Shown one piece after another: positions 51,771 to 60,348 of a stretch of DNA of 64,000 nt. The notes beneath the pieces are model-generated. The model was not told the DNA's origin. It did not search any database and worked only from the letters and a program-made list of their open reading frames with translations. This DNA is from Verrucomicrobiota bacterium (lineage in GTDB: Bacteria; Verrucomicrobiota; Verrucomicrobiia; Chthoniobacterales; Terrimicrobiaceae). Location: assembly GCA_017305195.1 (NCBI GenBank), contig JAFKMU010000056.1:1-64000 (forward strand). The letters run 5' to 3'. A program made the position numbers and the translations under genes. How positions within the stretch are numbered: position 1 is the stretch's first letter; each line of letters begins with the position of its first letter.

Positions 51771-53429
51771 ATGAGTTATCTCCTCGGCATCGATGTCGGC
51801 ACGGGAAGCGCCCGGGCTGGATTGTTCACCACGGAAGGGGCGCTGGTCGCTCATCATAGCCGGGAGATTCGGATCTGGAGGCCGGAGCCGGGATTCGTCG
51901 AGCAATCCTCGGAAAACATCTGGGCGGCCATCTGTGAATGCGTCCGCGAGGCTGTCCGCAAAGCCGGAGTCCGGCCCGGAGAGATCATCGGCCTGGGGTT
52001 TGACGCCACCTGCTCCCTCGTCGCCGTGGATGCCGCTGGCGAGCCTGTTTCCGTCGCGCGCGATGGAGAGGCTGCGCGCAACGTCATCGTCTGGATGGAT
52101 CATCGCGCCCTGGCGGAAACCGAGGAGGTCAACAGCCTGCGCGGCCATCCGGTTTACGATTACGTCGGCGGCAGGATCTCTCCCGAGATGCAGACTCCGA
52201 AGCTTCTCTGGCTGAAGCGCCACCTCCCGGGGACCTGGAAACGCACGGCGCATTTCTTTGACCTGCCGGATTACCTCACCTACCGGGCCACGGGCGTCAC
52301 GACTCGCTCGATCTGCTCGATGACGTGCAAGTGGACCTACCTTGCCCATGAAAAGGCCGGGGGACGCAGCGGCTGGAGCGAGACATTCTTTGAGGGCGTC
52401 GGGCTCGGCGACCTCGTGGCTGAGGGATATGCCCGCATCGGCGCCGACGTTCAGCCCATGGGATCGCCCATCGACGGCGGGCTCAGCGAGCGGGCGGCGG
52501 CGGAGCTGGGACTGGTGCCGGGAACTCCGGTCGGTGTTTCCATCATCGACGCCCATGCCGGAGGCATTGGCACGATCGGGATGAAGCTGCCGGGAGCAGG
52601 TGATACGGATTTCGATACCCGCCTGGCCCTCATCGGCGGGACCTCTTCGTGCCACATGGCCGTGTCGCGATCCGGACGGCAGATTCCCGGCGTCTGGGGG
52701 CCGTATTGGTCATCCATGGTGCCGGGCTTCTGGCTCAACGAAGGCGGCCAGTCGGCCACAGGCGCCTTGGTCGATCACGTGATCTCAAACCACGGCGCCG
52801 CTGCGGAAGCCCGGGAGATGGCGAAGACTCAGGGAATCTCCATCTATGAGCTGCTCAACGCCCGGTTGGACGAACTCGCGGAGAATGCCGAGGTGGCTGG
52901 CCTGACGCGCGAACTCCACGTCTGCCCGTATTTCCACGGAAACCGATCCCCTCGCGCCAATCCGAGCCTCGTCGGGATGATCTCCGGGTTGCATCTCTCC
53001 GCCGGTATTGACGATCTCGCGCGGCTTTACCTCGCGACCATCCAGGCCATCGCCTACGGCACGCGCCACATCATCGAGGCGATGAACTCCGCGGGCTATC
53101 GGATCGACACGCTTATCTGTTGCGGAGGAGGCACGAAGAATCCCGTCTTCCTCCAGCAGCACGCGGACGCGACGGGCTGCCGCATCGTCCTTCCTCAGGA
53201 GCCCGAGGCCGTCCTGCTCGGGGCCGCCATGCTGGGAGCCGTCGCCGCAGGCCAGGCCGGGACCATCGAGGAGGCCATGGCATCAATGTCAGCTCCGGGG
53301 CGCATCATTGAGCCGAGCCGCCAGGTCAAGCCATACCACGATGCCAAATACCGCGTCTTCCATCGGCTGTATGAAGATCAGATGGCCTATCGCGCCTTGA
53401 TGGACGGAGCGAGTCCCGAGCCCAGCTAG
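51771..53429 (+). CDS. FGGY-family carbohydrate kinase, pentulose-kinase-like
   Basis: The 552-residue product has the ATP-binding N-terminus [12 protein letters not shown] (6-17), [29 protein letters not shown] and the C-terminal FGGY-type region ([35 protein letters not shown]). Length and motifs match the ribulokinase-like pentulose kinases. It phosphorylates a keto-sugar in the cytoplasm before aldolase or epimerase steps. It diverges from the XylR-type regulator and converges with the AraC gene. The exact pentulose (ribulose, xylulose or another) cannot be told from the sequence. Confidence 0.85.
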   Translation: MSYLLGIDVGTGSARAGLFTTEGALVAHHSREIRIWRPEPGFVEQSSENIWAAICECVREAVRKAGVRPGEIIGLGFDATCSLVAVDAAGEPVSVARDGEAARNVIVWMDHRALAETEEVNSLRGHPVYDYVGGRISPEMQTPKLLWLKRHLPGTWKRTAHFFDLPDYLTYRATGVTTRSICSMTCKWTYLAHEKAGGRSGWSETFFEGVGLGDLVAEGYARIGADVQPMGSPIDGGLSERAAAELGLVPGTPVGVSIIDAHAGGIGTIGMKLPGAGDTDFDTRLALIGGTSSCHMAVSRSGRQIPGVWGPYWSSMVPGFWLNEGGQSATGALVDHVISNHGAAAEAREMAKTQGISIYELLNARLDELAENAEVAGLTRELHVCPYFHGNRSPRANPSLVGMISGLHLSAGIDDLARLYLATIQAIAYGTRHIIEAMNSAGYRIDTLICCGGGTKNPVFLQQHADATGCRIVLPQEPEAVLLGAAMLGAVAAGQAGTIEEAMASMSAPGRIIEPSRQVKPYHDAKYRVFHRLYEDQMAYRALMDGASPEPS

Positions 53430-53460
53430 AGCGGATGAGCCGACGGCAGCATGCCCCCGG

Positions 53461-54369
53461 TTAAACGGACTCGGGCGTTTTTCTGCGCCGCTGGGGGGTG
53501 GTCAGGAGGATGTCTGCCTTGTTCAGCTTGCCGAGCGATTTCTGGCGGAACTCCCGGGGCGACATGCCAAACTCGGTCTTGAAGGCGCGCGAGAAGGCGC
53601 TGGCGCTGCCAAAGCCCGTGCTTTCCCCCACCTGCTCGAGCGTCATGTCGGGTGATCGCATCAGCCATTTGGCCCGCTCAAACTGGACATGGGTGAAGGC
53701 CAGTTGAGGAGACGCGCCCCGGACCTTGTGAAAGAGGCGGCGCAGATGGGTGGGGGAGAGATGAATGGCGCGCGCCACTTCCGCAATATTGGGCGCTTTT
53801 GACATGTTTGCCTCATACCATGCCATGGCTTCCTTGACCTTGGATTCTCCGTAGTTCGGCGGTGCGCCCCATTCCGTCTTGGGGATGTGCTTCAGGAAGA
53901 AGATGGTGAGTTCGGCGGCGACGATCTTGTAAATGAGCGGCTCCCAGAATCCCGCCCGCTTGCTGACCTCGAGCGGCGTGGTGCCGAGGCGCTTCCGGGC
54001 CTCGTCGCATCGATCATACAGCGCCTGGATGATCGGAATCTCCGAGGTCTGAAAGGGAACCTTTCGGTAGCCATCCGCGCCGACGATGGACCGGACCGGG
54101 TACTCCGCCTCGTCAAAGTGGAAAATGATATTCCGCGTATGGTCGCCGGGTTTCCCTCCCCAGCCGTGAATGCAATCCGGGCCGGTCAGGATCAGCATGG
54201 GGGCTTTCAGCCGTTCGTTCTTTTTGATCCCGTTGTGATGAAGGACGACGGTGAACTCTCCCTCCAGAAAAAATTGAAACTCCCACCGGCCTCGCGGGTA
54301 GGGCTGGACTGGGTGGTCTCCGTACTGGCGCTCCCCTTGATTGCGGTAGAATAGGAACACAACTCCCAA
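53461..54369 (-). CDS. AraC-family regulator
   Basis: The 302-residue product has an N-terminal cupin-like sensor (GRWEFQFFLEGEFTVVLHHNG, then APMLILTGPDCIHGWGGKPGDHTRNIIFHF) and a C-terminal double helix-turn-helix (IAEVARAIHLSPTHLRRLFHKV; TLEQVGESTGFGSASAFSRAFKTEFGMSPREFRQ). It differs from the XylR-type proteins by having a small beta-barrel sensor. The start is unclear: the frame opens with TTG at 54369, and GTG 54360 is an alternative. A 20-bp-spaced direct repeat of AATAGGAA overlaps this region. It diverges from the oxidoreductase gene at 54455, which begins a rightward set of secreted genes it may control. Confidence 0.85.
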   Translation of the reverse strand: MGVVFLFYRNQGERQYGDHPVQPYPRGRWEFQFFLEGEFTVVLHHNGIKKNERLKAPMLILTGPDCIHGWGGKPGDHTRNIIFHFDEAEYPVRSIVGADGYRKVPFQTSEIPIIQALYDRCDEARKRLGTTPLEVSKRAGFWEPLIYKIVAAELTIFFLKHIPKTEWGAPPNYGESKVKEAMAWYEANMSKAPNIAEVARAIHLSPTHLRRLFHKVRGASPQLAFTHVQFERAKWLMRSPDMTLEQVGESTGFGSASAFSRAFKTEFGMSPREFRQKSLGKLNKADILLTTPQRRRKTPESV

Positions 54370-54377
54370 AATAGGAA
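54350..54377. promoter_or_regulatory. Direct repeat AATAGGAA in the AraC/oxidoreductase intergenic region
   Basis: AATAGGAA occurs at 54350-54357 and 54370-54377, exactly 20 bp apart (two turns), the typical arrangement of AraC half-sites. A CCCAA...TTGGG inverted repeat (54365-54383) overlaps. If the regulator starts at 54360 or later the repeats lie in its promoter; otherwise one lies in its coding start. Confidence 0.35.
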
Positions 54378-54454
54378 ATTGGGCGAAAGTATCAAGTATT
54401 TGAGCGTTTCCCCTATGGCGGATTTCCAGGCGCGATGGAAAGCTTTGGTCTGAA

Positions 54455-55861
54455 ATGGAACGAAAATCCCCTTCCTTGCTTCCCGATGATTCTCGCGCCC
54501 GCTTTGCCCTGGTCGGGACGGGAGGGCGGTCGTGGATGTTTACCCAGGCGCTTTCCTCAACCTACCGCGACCGCTGCGCTCTCGTTGCATTGTGTGACAC
54601 GAACCAGACGCGCATGGATTTCTACAACCGCGAAATCGCGGAAAAATGCGACGCCGAGCCCGTTCCCACCTATCTCGCCTCGGACTTTGACCGGATGGTC
54701 CGCGAGCAGCGCCCCGACGTGGTGATCGTGTCGTCCATTGACCGGACTCATCACGAGTACATCGTGCGGGCCATGGAGCTCGGGTGCGATGTCATCACCG
54801 AGAAGCCTCTCACGATCGATATCGAGAAATGCGAGGCAATCCTCGACGCGGTGGCGCGGACGGGGCGGAAGCTCACCGTCACCTTCAACTATCGCTACGC
54901 TCCTCTCCGCACCAAGGTGAAGGAACTTCTCATGGAGGGCGCGATCGGCGAGGTGAAATCCGTCCATTTCGAATGGCTGCTGGATACCAACCACGGGGCC
55001 GACTATTTCCGCCGCTGGCACCGCGACAAGCGCAACTCCGGCGGCCTGATGGTCCACAAGGCGACCCACCATTTCGATCTCGTGAACTGGTGGCTCGAAT
55101 CCTCGCCCGAGACGGTCTTCGCCTTCGGCAATCTCGGCTTTTATGGCCGGGAGAATGCCCTCCGGCGCGGCGTCTCGGCGTTTTATGAGCGGGGTACGGA
55201 AGACTCAGCAGCGGCGGCCAGCGATCCCTTCGCTCTCGATCTGCGGAAATCGGAGAATCTGCGCCACCTTTACCTCGATGCCGAGCATGAGGATGGCTAC
55301 CGCAGGGACCAGAGCGTTTTTTCCGACGGCATCACCATCGAGGATACGATGAATGTCCTGGTGCGCTACAAATCCGGGGTGCAGATGAGCTATAGTCTCT
55401 ACACCTATGCTCCATGGGAGGGATACCGCATCGCGCTTAACGGCACCAAGGGCCGCATCGAGGTCAATCACCAGGAAGCATCCTATATCAATGCCGGCAC
55501 GGGTTCTCTCACCGAGGGAAAGTCGAGTTCGGAGCAGATCATTCTCCTGCCCCTCTTTCAAAAGCCGGTCGTCGTGGAGATTCCCCCCAGCGAGGGCGGC
55601 CACGGCGGGGGCGATCCCGTCATGCTCGATGAGATCTTTGGCGGCAAGGCGTTCCCCGATCCCTTTCATCGGGCGGCCAACCATATCGATGGCGCGCGCT
55701 CGATCCTTACCGGGATCGCGGCGAACGAGTCGTTCCGCACCGGCCTACCCGTCAAGGTGGACTCTCTTCTCCGCCTGGAGGAATGGACGACCCCGGCGGT
55801 CGATCCCCTCTCTGAGGTGGCGGCGGCGCCTGCGGGCGACCCGGCTGTGCTGGCCGGGTAA
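54455..55861 (+). CDS. Gfo/Idh/MocA-family oxidoreductase
   Basis: The 468-residue product has RFALVGTGGRSWMF (16-28) as Rossmann motif, VIVSSIDRTHHEYIVRAMELGCDVITEKPLTID with the conserved Glu-Lys-Pro, and VTFNYRYAPLRTKVKELL. The C-terminal domain carries GLMVHKATHHFDLVNWWL, a His-rich active-site segment. Length is above the 330-380 common in the family because of extra C-terminal residues, typical of a subgroup seen in polysaccharide-degrading bacteria. It oxidises or isomerises a sugar derivative. It is followed after 41 bp by a secreted protein, so the pair may begin the operon toward 60157. It shows no signal peptide. Confidence 0.85.
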   Translation: MERKSPSLLPDDSRARFALVGTGGRSWMFTQALSSTYRDRCALVALCDTNQTRMDFYNREIAEKCDAEPVPTYLASDFDRMVREQRPDVVIVSSIDRTHHEYIVRAMELGCDVITEKPLTIDIEKCEAILDAVARTGRKLTVTFNYRYAPLRTKVKELLMEGAIGEVKSVHFEWLLDTNHGADYFRRWHRDKRNSGGLMVHKATHHFDLVNWWLESSPETVFAFGNLGFYGRENALRRGVSAFYERGTEDSAAAASDPFALDLRKSENLRHLYLDAEHEDGYRRDQSVFSDGITIEDTMNVLVRYKSGVQMSYSLYTYAPWEGYRIALNGTKGRIEVNHQEASYINAGTGSLTEGKSSSEQIILLPLFQKPVVVEIPPSEGGHGGGDPVMLDEIFGGKAFPDPFHRAANHIDGARSILTGIAANESFRTGLPVKVDSLLRLEEWTTPAVDPLSEVAAAPAGDPAVLAG

Positions 55862-55902
55862 TTCCCTGCCGCAATGGCCCGGTTGCATTTGCTGAATATT
55901 CT

Positions 55903-56484
55903 ATGAAAAGTACCCTTCCCCCTATGATTACGTCGTTTTTCCCCGGCCTCCTTCGTGCGGGCCTCGGCCTGCTCGCTTTTGCTGTGCTTATTGCCTCATC
56001 ACCCGCGGCGGAAACCACACTCGATGTCTTTGGCGGCAAGAAGTGGGGGTTTTATCCCGGCTATGAGTTTCCTGGCGCGAAAGGAACCTGTCGGCTGGAA
56101 TCCGTCGATGGCCGCGACGCACTCGTGATCGAGTACGATTTCACCGGGGGTGGGGCATACGTGCTGGCCGGTACGCCGGTGGAGATCGCACAGGGGCCGA
56201 TGGAGCTGCGCTTCGACGTCAAGGCCGACCGGGAGATGAAGGTCATCGTGCGGATCGAGGATTCCGCCAAGCAAACCCACCAGTACAACCTGGTCTACAA
56301 GGCGGCAGGCGAATGGGAGACCCTCACGGTCGATCTGGCCAAGCCCGCCAACAAAAGCTTCGGCGGCCCGGCCGATGGAACGATCCATTACCCCATCACA
56401 AAATTCTCGGTCGCAGTAGGAAAAGGTAAAACAACCGCCGAGCCGGGAAACGCCGCCATTTCGAATGTCCGCACAGCCGAGTAA
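55903..56484 (+). CDS. Small secreted beta-rich protein
   Basis: A 193-residue product with a signal peptide (about 1-36, ending SPAAE). The mature region (FGGKKWGFYPGYEFPGAKGTCRLE, YDFTGGGAYVLAG, ELRFDVKADREMKVIVRIED) resembles the beta-sandwich modules found on or beside glycosidases; the phrase pattern recurs at about residues 45-210 of the following protein. No catalytic motif is visible. It ends 7 bp before the large glycosidase-like gene, so both are made together. Function inferred only from context. Confidence 0.65.
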   Translation: MKSTLPPMITSFFPGLLRAGLGLLAFAVLIASSPAAETTLDVFGGKKWGFYPGYEFPGAKGTCRLESVDGRDALVIEYDFTGGGAYVLAGTPVEIAQGPMELRFDVKADREMKVIVRIEDSAKQTHQYNLVYKAAGEWETLTVDLAKPANKSFGGPADGTIHYPITKFSVAVGKGKTTAEPGNAAISNVRTAE

Positions 56485-56491
56485 AGCCGCG

Positions 56492-59400
56492 ATGAAAGCC
56501 GTACCTATCCTGATCCTTTTCGGCGCGTTCACCCTGGCCGCGCATGCACAGACCCCGGCTCCCACGCCTTTTGCGGCGGCACCCGTGGCGGCTCGCCCCG
56601 TGAAGCCCGCCAAGACGACGGTGACTCCGGTGGATGCATTCAGCGCGGCCAACGCGGCCTCGTGGACCACGGAGCCCGCAGTGACCGGAGGCAGCGCGCC
56701 GTTTTCCATCGAGAGTGCGGACGGGGCGAGTTTTCTGCGTCTCAAGACCGACGGGATGGATCCCGGCAAGATGACCGTGCGGACGTTCCTGCCCGGTGAG
56801 GCGGCGGCCAATGGCTCCGTCTGGGCCAAGGCCCGGGCGAACTATGTGACCTTCCTCTGCCGCAGCAACAAGCCAGCGAGGATGACCTTTCACCCGCTGC
56901 AGCGCGGAAAATCCGCCGGGACCAACCAGGCTGCTTTCACCGCCGAGCCGGGCGACTGGAAGCGCGTGATCCTGCCGGTGGCGGACATGGGCCTCAAGGA
57001 CCTCTCGAAAGTAGCGGGAATCGGTTTCCGCGTTGCCAATGCGCCCGCGGGGACGGAGGTGGAGATCAAGGATTTCGCGGTCGGTAATGCTCCGTATTAC
57101 GACGACCTGTGGAAGACGCAAAAGCTCGCCATCAGCCTCGAGGGCGACTGGCGTTTCGCCACCGATCCCGGCGACAAGGGAATGACGGATAGCTGGTTCT
57201 CTCCCGGCTTCGACGACTCCCAGTGGAAGGTGCTGAAGTCCGGCCAGGACTGGCAGGCACAGGGTATCGAGCACTACGGCTATGGCTGGTATCGCCAGCA
57301 GATCTTCGTGCCCAAGGAGTTTGAGGGTGTGCCGCTCAAGATCACGCTCTGCGAAATCAAGGCTGACGACGATGCGTGGTTCAACGGGCAGCGCATCGGC
57401 GGGTTCAACGGCGAGTACAAGTACAACAACTGGAACACCCGCACCTACATCGTGCCGCCCTCCCTCATCCGCTACGGGGAAAACAACCAGATCACCGTCC
57501 GAATCTGGGGCGGCAACATCACCTTCATCGGAAAGAAGAGCGGACTCATCAAAGGCCCGCTCGTGGCGGAGCTCGATCCCTACACGGTGAAATTCCGCAA
57601 GCCCGGCGGCGAGGCCGTCGCGCCCGATCTGTTTGATCTCAGCGATGCCCAGCAGGGGCAGCCTTTTGAGATCGTCTTTTCCTTCCCGGGAGAACTCGCC
57701 CAGGCTCCGGGAACGCAGGTGCAGTTCAAGCTCGTGAACTCCATCGGCACCGCGTTGGCCTCCGGGCAGGCCCCGCTGGTTGCCGGGGACAAGGGCATCG
57801 CAACGGCCACGGTGCCGGTCGACCTGGAAACCTCGCGCAAGGTCTACCTGAGCGGGCGTCTCTGGGCGCAGCTCATCATCAACGACGCGCAGGGCATGCC
57901 GCTTTACGCGGGACGCCGCGAGATGGATCGCCTTTCCTTCCTGAAGCGCGACACGACGCTGCTGCCTGCGCTACCCGAGACGCTGGAGGACACACCGTAC
58001 GGCAAGCTGAAGCTGGTCGACGAGATCGACGCCTCGACTCCGATCTTTGAGGATATCCATCCGTACCTGCAAAGCGGCTTCCAAAAGGCGCAGGAGCGCA
58101 TGCCTGCCGGTTCGGACGTCGACGTGAAGGTGACCGAGATCCTCGGCAAAAAGGCCCGCGAGAGCGCGTACGGCTGGTTTGCCTATCGAGTGGGACGCGG
58201 GAAGCTCAACCCCCGCTCCACCTACCTGCTCCGCATCGAGTACCCGGAGGACAAGCCCCGCTTCGCTCCCATCGAGGTGCAGATCGGGCAGAATTTCATG
58301 GACGTGGGGTGGAAGAGCGGAGTCGGCAAGACCGACGACGTTTATGACAACTGGCCGATCAGCCAGAAGTGGAAGTGGTACGACGTGATCGTGCCTCTCG
58401 ACGACGAGACCACGGGCACGGGCGGGACCGGCACAGCTCCGGCGGAGAATGGCTTCTGGGTCTATTTCATGAACAAGATCAGTCCCGAGGGCTTCTATAG
58501 CATGTGGGAAGGCGGCCCGGCCGTGGCAAAGATCAAGCTCTACGAGATCAATCCGGAGAAGGATGCTCCGGTGATTCATCGTCCCGAGGGCCTGCCCAAT
58601 CGCGTACTCTCGCTGGACTGGGAGCGCCAGCCGGATGGCAACCCGGAGGATTTCGTGAAGTATGCAAAGCTGATGGGCTACAACGCGATCTCGCCCATCA
58701 TGATCAAGTGGACCTTCATGAATTTCAGCGAGCCCCTGAATGGCTATACCTCGATCGTCATCGACGAGCATAACTACTGGGCCAACAAGCCCTACGATCC
58801 TGCTACGGGCGAACCCGCCTCGTCTCCCGTCCCGGGCCGCAAGACCCAGCACGAGCTTTTCCTCGAAGCCACCAAAAAGTGGGGTATTGACTATATCCCG
58901 CGCTTCGAGTGGGGCGGCTCGATGGATCTGCCCGAGGACGCCAAGGCGATCGGGGTGGACGGAAAGCTGGCCAAGCCCAACCGCTTTGCCCAGTGGTCGT
59001 CCAACCTGCTGAACCAGGCGACATGGGACGATCTCAAGAAACTGATGGATCATCTCATCAAGCCGTACGTGAAGGACAACCCGCAGCTCACCGGTGTGCT
59101 GTGGCGCATCCGCTGCGACCGCGCACAAATCTCCTACGGCGAAGCCGACCTGGAGCTGTTCTCCAAGGAAACCGGCCTCGCGCTTCCTCCCGGCGGACAG
59201 GCGCAGCGCGCCGCCTGGGCGGCGGGCGAGATGCGGGCCAAGTATGATGAATGGTGGCACGGCAAGCGGGCGGACTTTCACAAGAAGCTCTCCGCTCTGC
59301 TGCAGAGCTACCGCCCCGGACTCGAGTTGTACTACTTCAACTGGGATCCCGACAAATTCGGCATCATTCTGCCCGACATCACGGCCTGGGCATTCAAGGC

Positions 59401-60157
59401 CAAAGTGGCGAAATCCGGTCCCACGGGCGGGAAGGCAGCCTACGAGGCGGAGCGCACGGAGAGAAAGAAGCTGACCGCTGCCGATTACATCGAGACCGTG
59501 CGCACGGGGAATTTCGGCGACGCTTTCAAGGGCGTCAATCGCGCGGATTACGGCATCCGACCGGAACTCTACCGCGACACGCCCGGCATCCAGATTTTTG
59601 CCCCGGCGAATTACCTCTGCTATGCCGACAAGCCGGAGTACCTGAATTACTTCCAGACCGCCGATGGCCTCGCCGTAAGCAATGTCGTTTCCTACGACGA
59701 GGTGAATGCCCGCATGATCAATCCGAAGTATGAGGGTAACATGATCACCCCGGGCGGACCGGATTTCAGCATGGCGCTGGAGCTTCTCGCCTACTTCCAT
59801 GGCGACGCTCGCACGCTGAACTACACCGTCTACACGTACGGTCGCGGTTTTGCCGACGCGCATCGCCGCTTTGCCCAGGCATTCCTGGCCTTGCCTGCGG
59901 TCAAGGGAACGGTGCTCGACCAGGGCGACGCTGACGTGAAGGCGCGCCTGTATCCCACCGACAAGGGAACCTACCTCGGCGTCGCCTACAAGGGATACGA
60001 GGACAAGAAACTGACCATCAAGGTTCCCGGCAAGGCTGGAGCGAAGCTGAAGGATCTCGTCACCGACAAGTATGTGTCTACGACGGATTCCGGCGGCGAC
60101 TTGCAGTTTGTCATCGACTCCAAGCCCATGGAGCTGAATGCCTATCGGATCGAGTAG
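56492..60157 (+). CDS. Very large secreted glycosidase-like protein of unassigned family
   Basis: The 1221-residue product has a signal peptide (MKAVPILILFGAFTLAAHA-QT). Residues about 45-210 form a CBM-like domain similar to the preceding gene product. Residues 215-350 look like the GH2 sugar-binding domain (EGDWRFATDPGDKGM, WQAQGIEHYGYGWYRQQIFVP, NGQRIGGFNGEYKYNNWNTRTYIVP). After further beta domains, a barrel-like region (about 710-1130) has LSLDWERQPDGNPEDFVKYAKLMGYNAISP, YIPRFEWGGSMDLP, GLELYYFNWDPDKF and VVSYDEVNARMINPKYEG; Glu/Asp residues there could be catalytic but I could not match a known GH family. ATG 56492 begins the signal peptide, 7 bp after the preceding stop. Confidence 0.65.
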   Translation: MKAVPILILFGAFTLAAHAQTPAPTPFAAAPVAARPVKPAKTTVTPVDAFSAANAASWTTEPAVTGGSAPFSIESADGASFLRLKTDGMDPGKMTVRTFLPGEAAANGSVWAKARANYVTFLCRSNKPARMTFHPLQRGKSAGTNQAAFTAEPGDWKRVILPVADMGLKDLSKVAGIGFRVANAPAGTEVEIKDFAVGNAPYYDDLWKTQKLAISLEGDWRFATDPGDKGMTDSWFSPGFDDSQWKVLKSGQDWQAQGIEHYGYGWYRQQIFVPKEFEGVPLKITLCEIKADDDAWFNGQRIGGFNGEYKYNNWNTRTYIVPPSLIRYGENNQITVRIWGGNITFIGKKSGLIKGPLVAELDPYTVKFRKPGGEAVAPDLFDLSDAQQGQPFEIVFSFPGELAQAPGTQVQFKLVNSIGTALASGQAPLVAGDKGIATATVPVDLETSRKVYLSGRLWAQLIINDAQGMPLYAGRREMDRLSFLKRDTTLLPALPETLEDTPYGKLKLVDEIDASTPIFEDIHPYLQSGFQKAQERMPAGSDVDVKVTEILGKKARESAYGWFAYRVGRGKLNPRSTYLLRIEYPEDKPRFAPIEVQIGQNFMDVGWKSGVGKTDDVYDNWPISQKWKWYDVIVPLDDETTGTGGTGTAPAENGFWVYFMNKISPEGFYSMWEGGPAVAKIKLYEINPEKDAPVIHRPEGLPNRVLSLDWERQPDGNPEDFVKYAKLMGYNAISPIMIKWTFMNFSEPLNGYTSIVIDEHNYWANKPYDPATGEPASSPVPGRKTQHELFLEATKKWGIDYIPRFEWGGSMDLPEDAKAIGVDGKLAKPNRFAQWSSNLLNQATWDDLKKLMDHLIKPYVKDNPQLTGVLWRIRCDRAQISYGEADLELFSKETGLALPPGGQAQRAAWAAGEMRAKYDEWWHGKRADFHKKLSALLQSYRPGLELYYFNWDPDKFGIILPDITAWAFKAKVAKSGPTGGKAAYEAERTERKKLTAADYIETVRTGNFGDAFKGVNRADYGIRPELYRDTPGIQIFAPANYLCYADKPEYLNYFQTADGLAVSNVVSYDEVNARMINPKYEGNMITPGGPDFSMALELLAYFHGDARTLNYTVYTYGRGFADAHRRFAQAFLALPAVKGTVLDQGDADVKARLYPTDKGTYLGVAYKGYEDKKLTIKVPGKAGAKLKDLVTDKYVSTTDSGGDLQFVIDSKPMELNAYRIE

Positions 60158-60224
60158 GTCGCTCCGATCCGCTCGTTCCTCCCGGGAATATGGCTGGATG
60201 AGATTCCCGAAAGAGGGCGAAAAT

Positions 60225-60272
60225 ATCAAAAACCGGGATGCTGATCGCATGGACGGCATACCCGGTTTTGAT
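60225..60272. other. Long imperfect inverted repeat in the gap before the SASA gene
   Basis: ATCAAAAACCGGG (60225-60237) pairs with CCCGGTTTTGAT (60261-60272) with one bulge and a 23-base loop that itself contains ATGC-TGATC-GCAT. It lies 68 bp after the large glycosidase-like gene and 77 bp before the SASA gene. It could be a terminator, although the T-run is part of the stem, or a regulatory hairpin. Confidence 0.4.
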
Positions 60273-60348
60273 GAATAGTCAGTCAGATAACGGCTCTGGC
60301 GCTGCAGAAATGTGGCGACGGAGTTGATGTCAGAGTTTCCCGTCCCCA

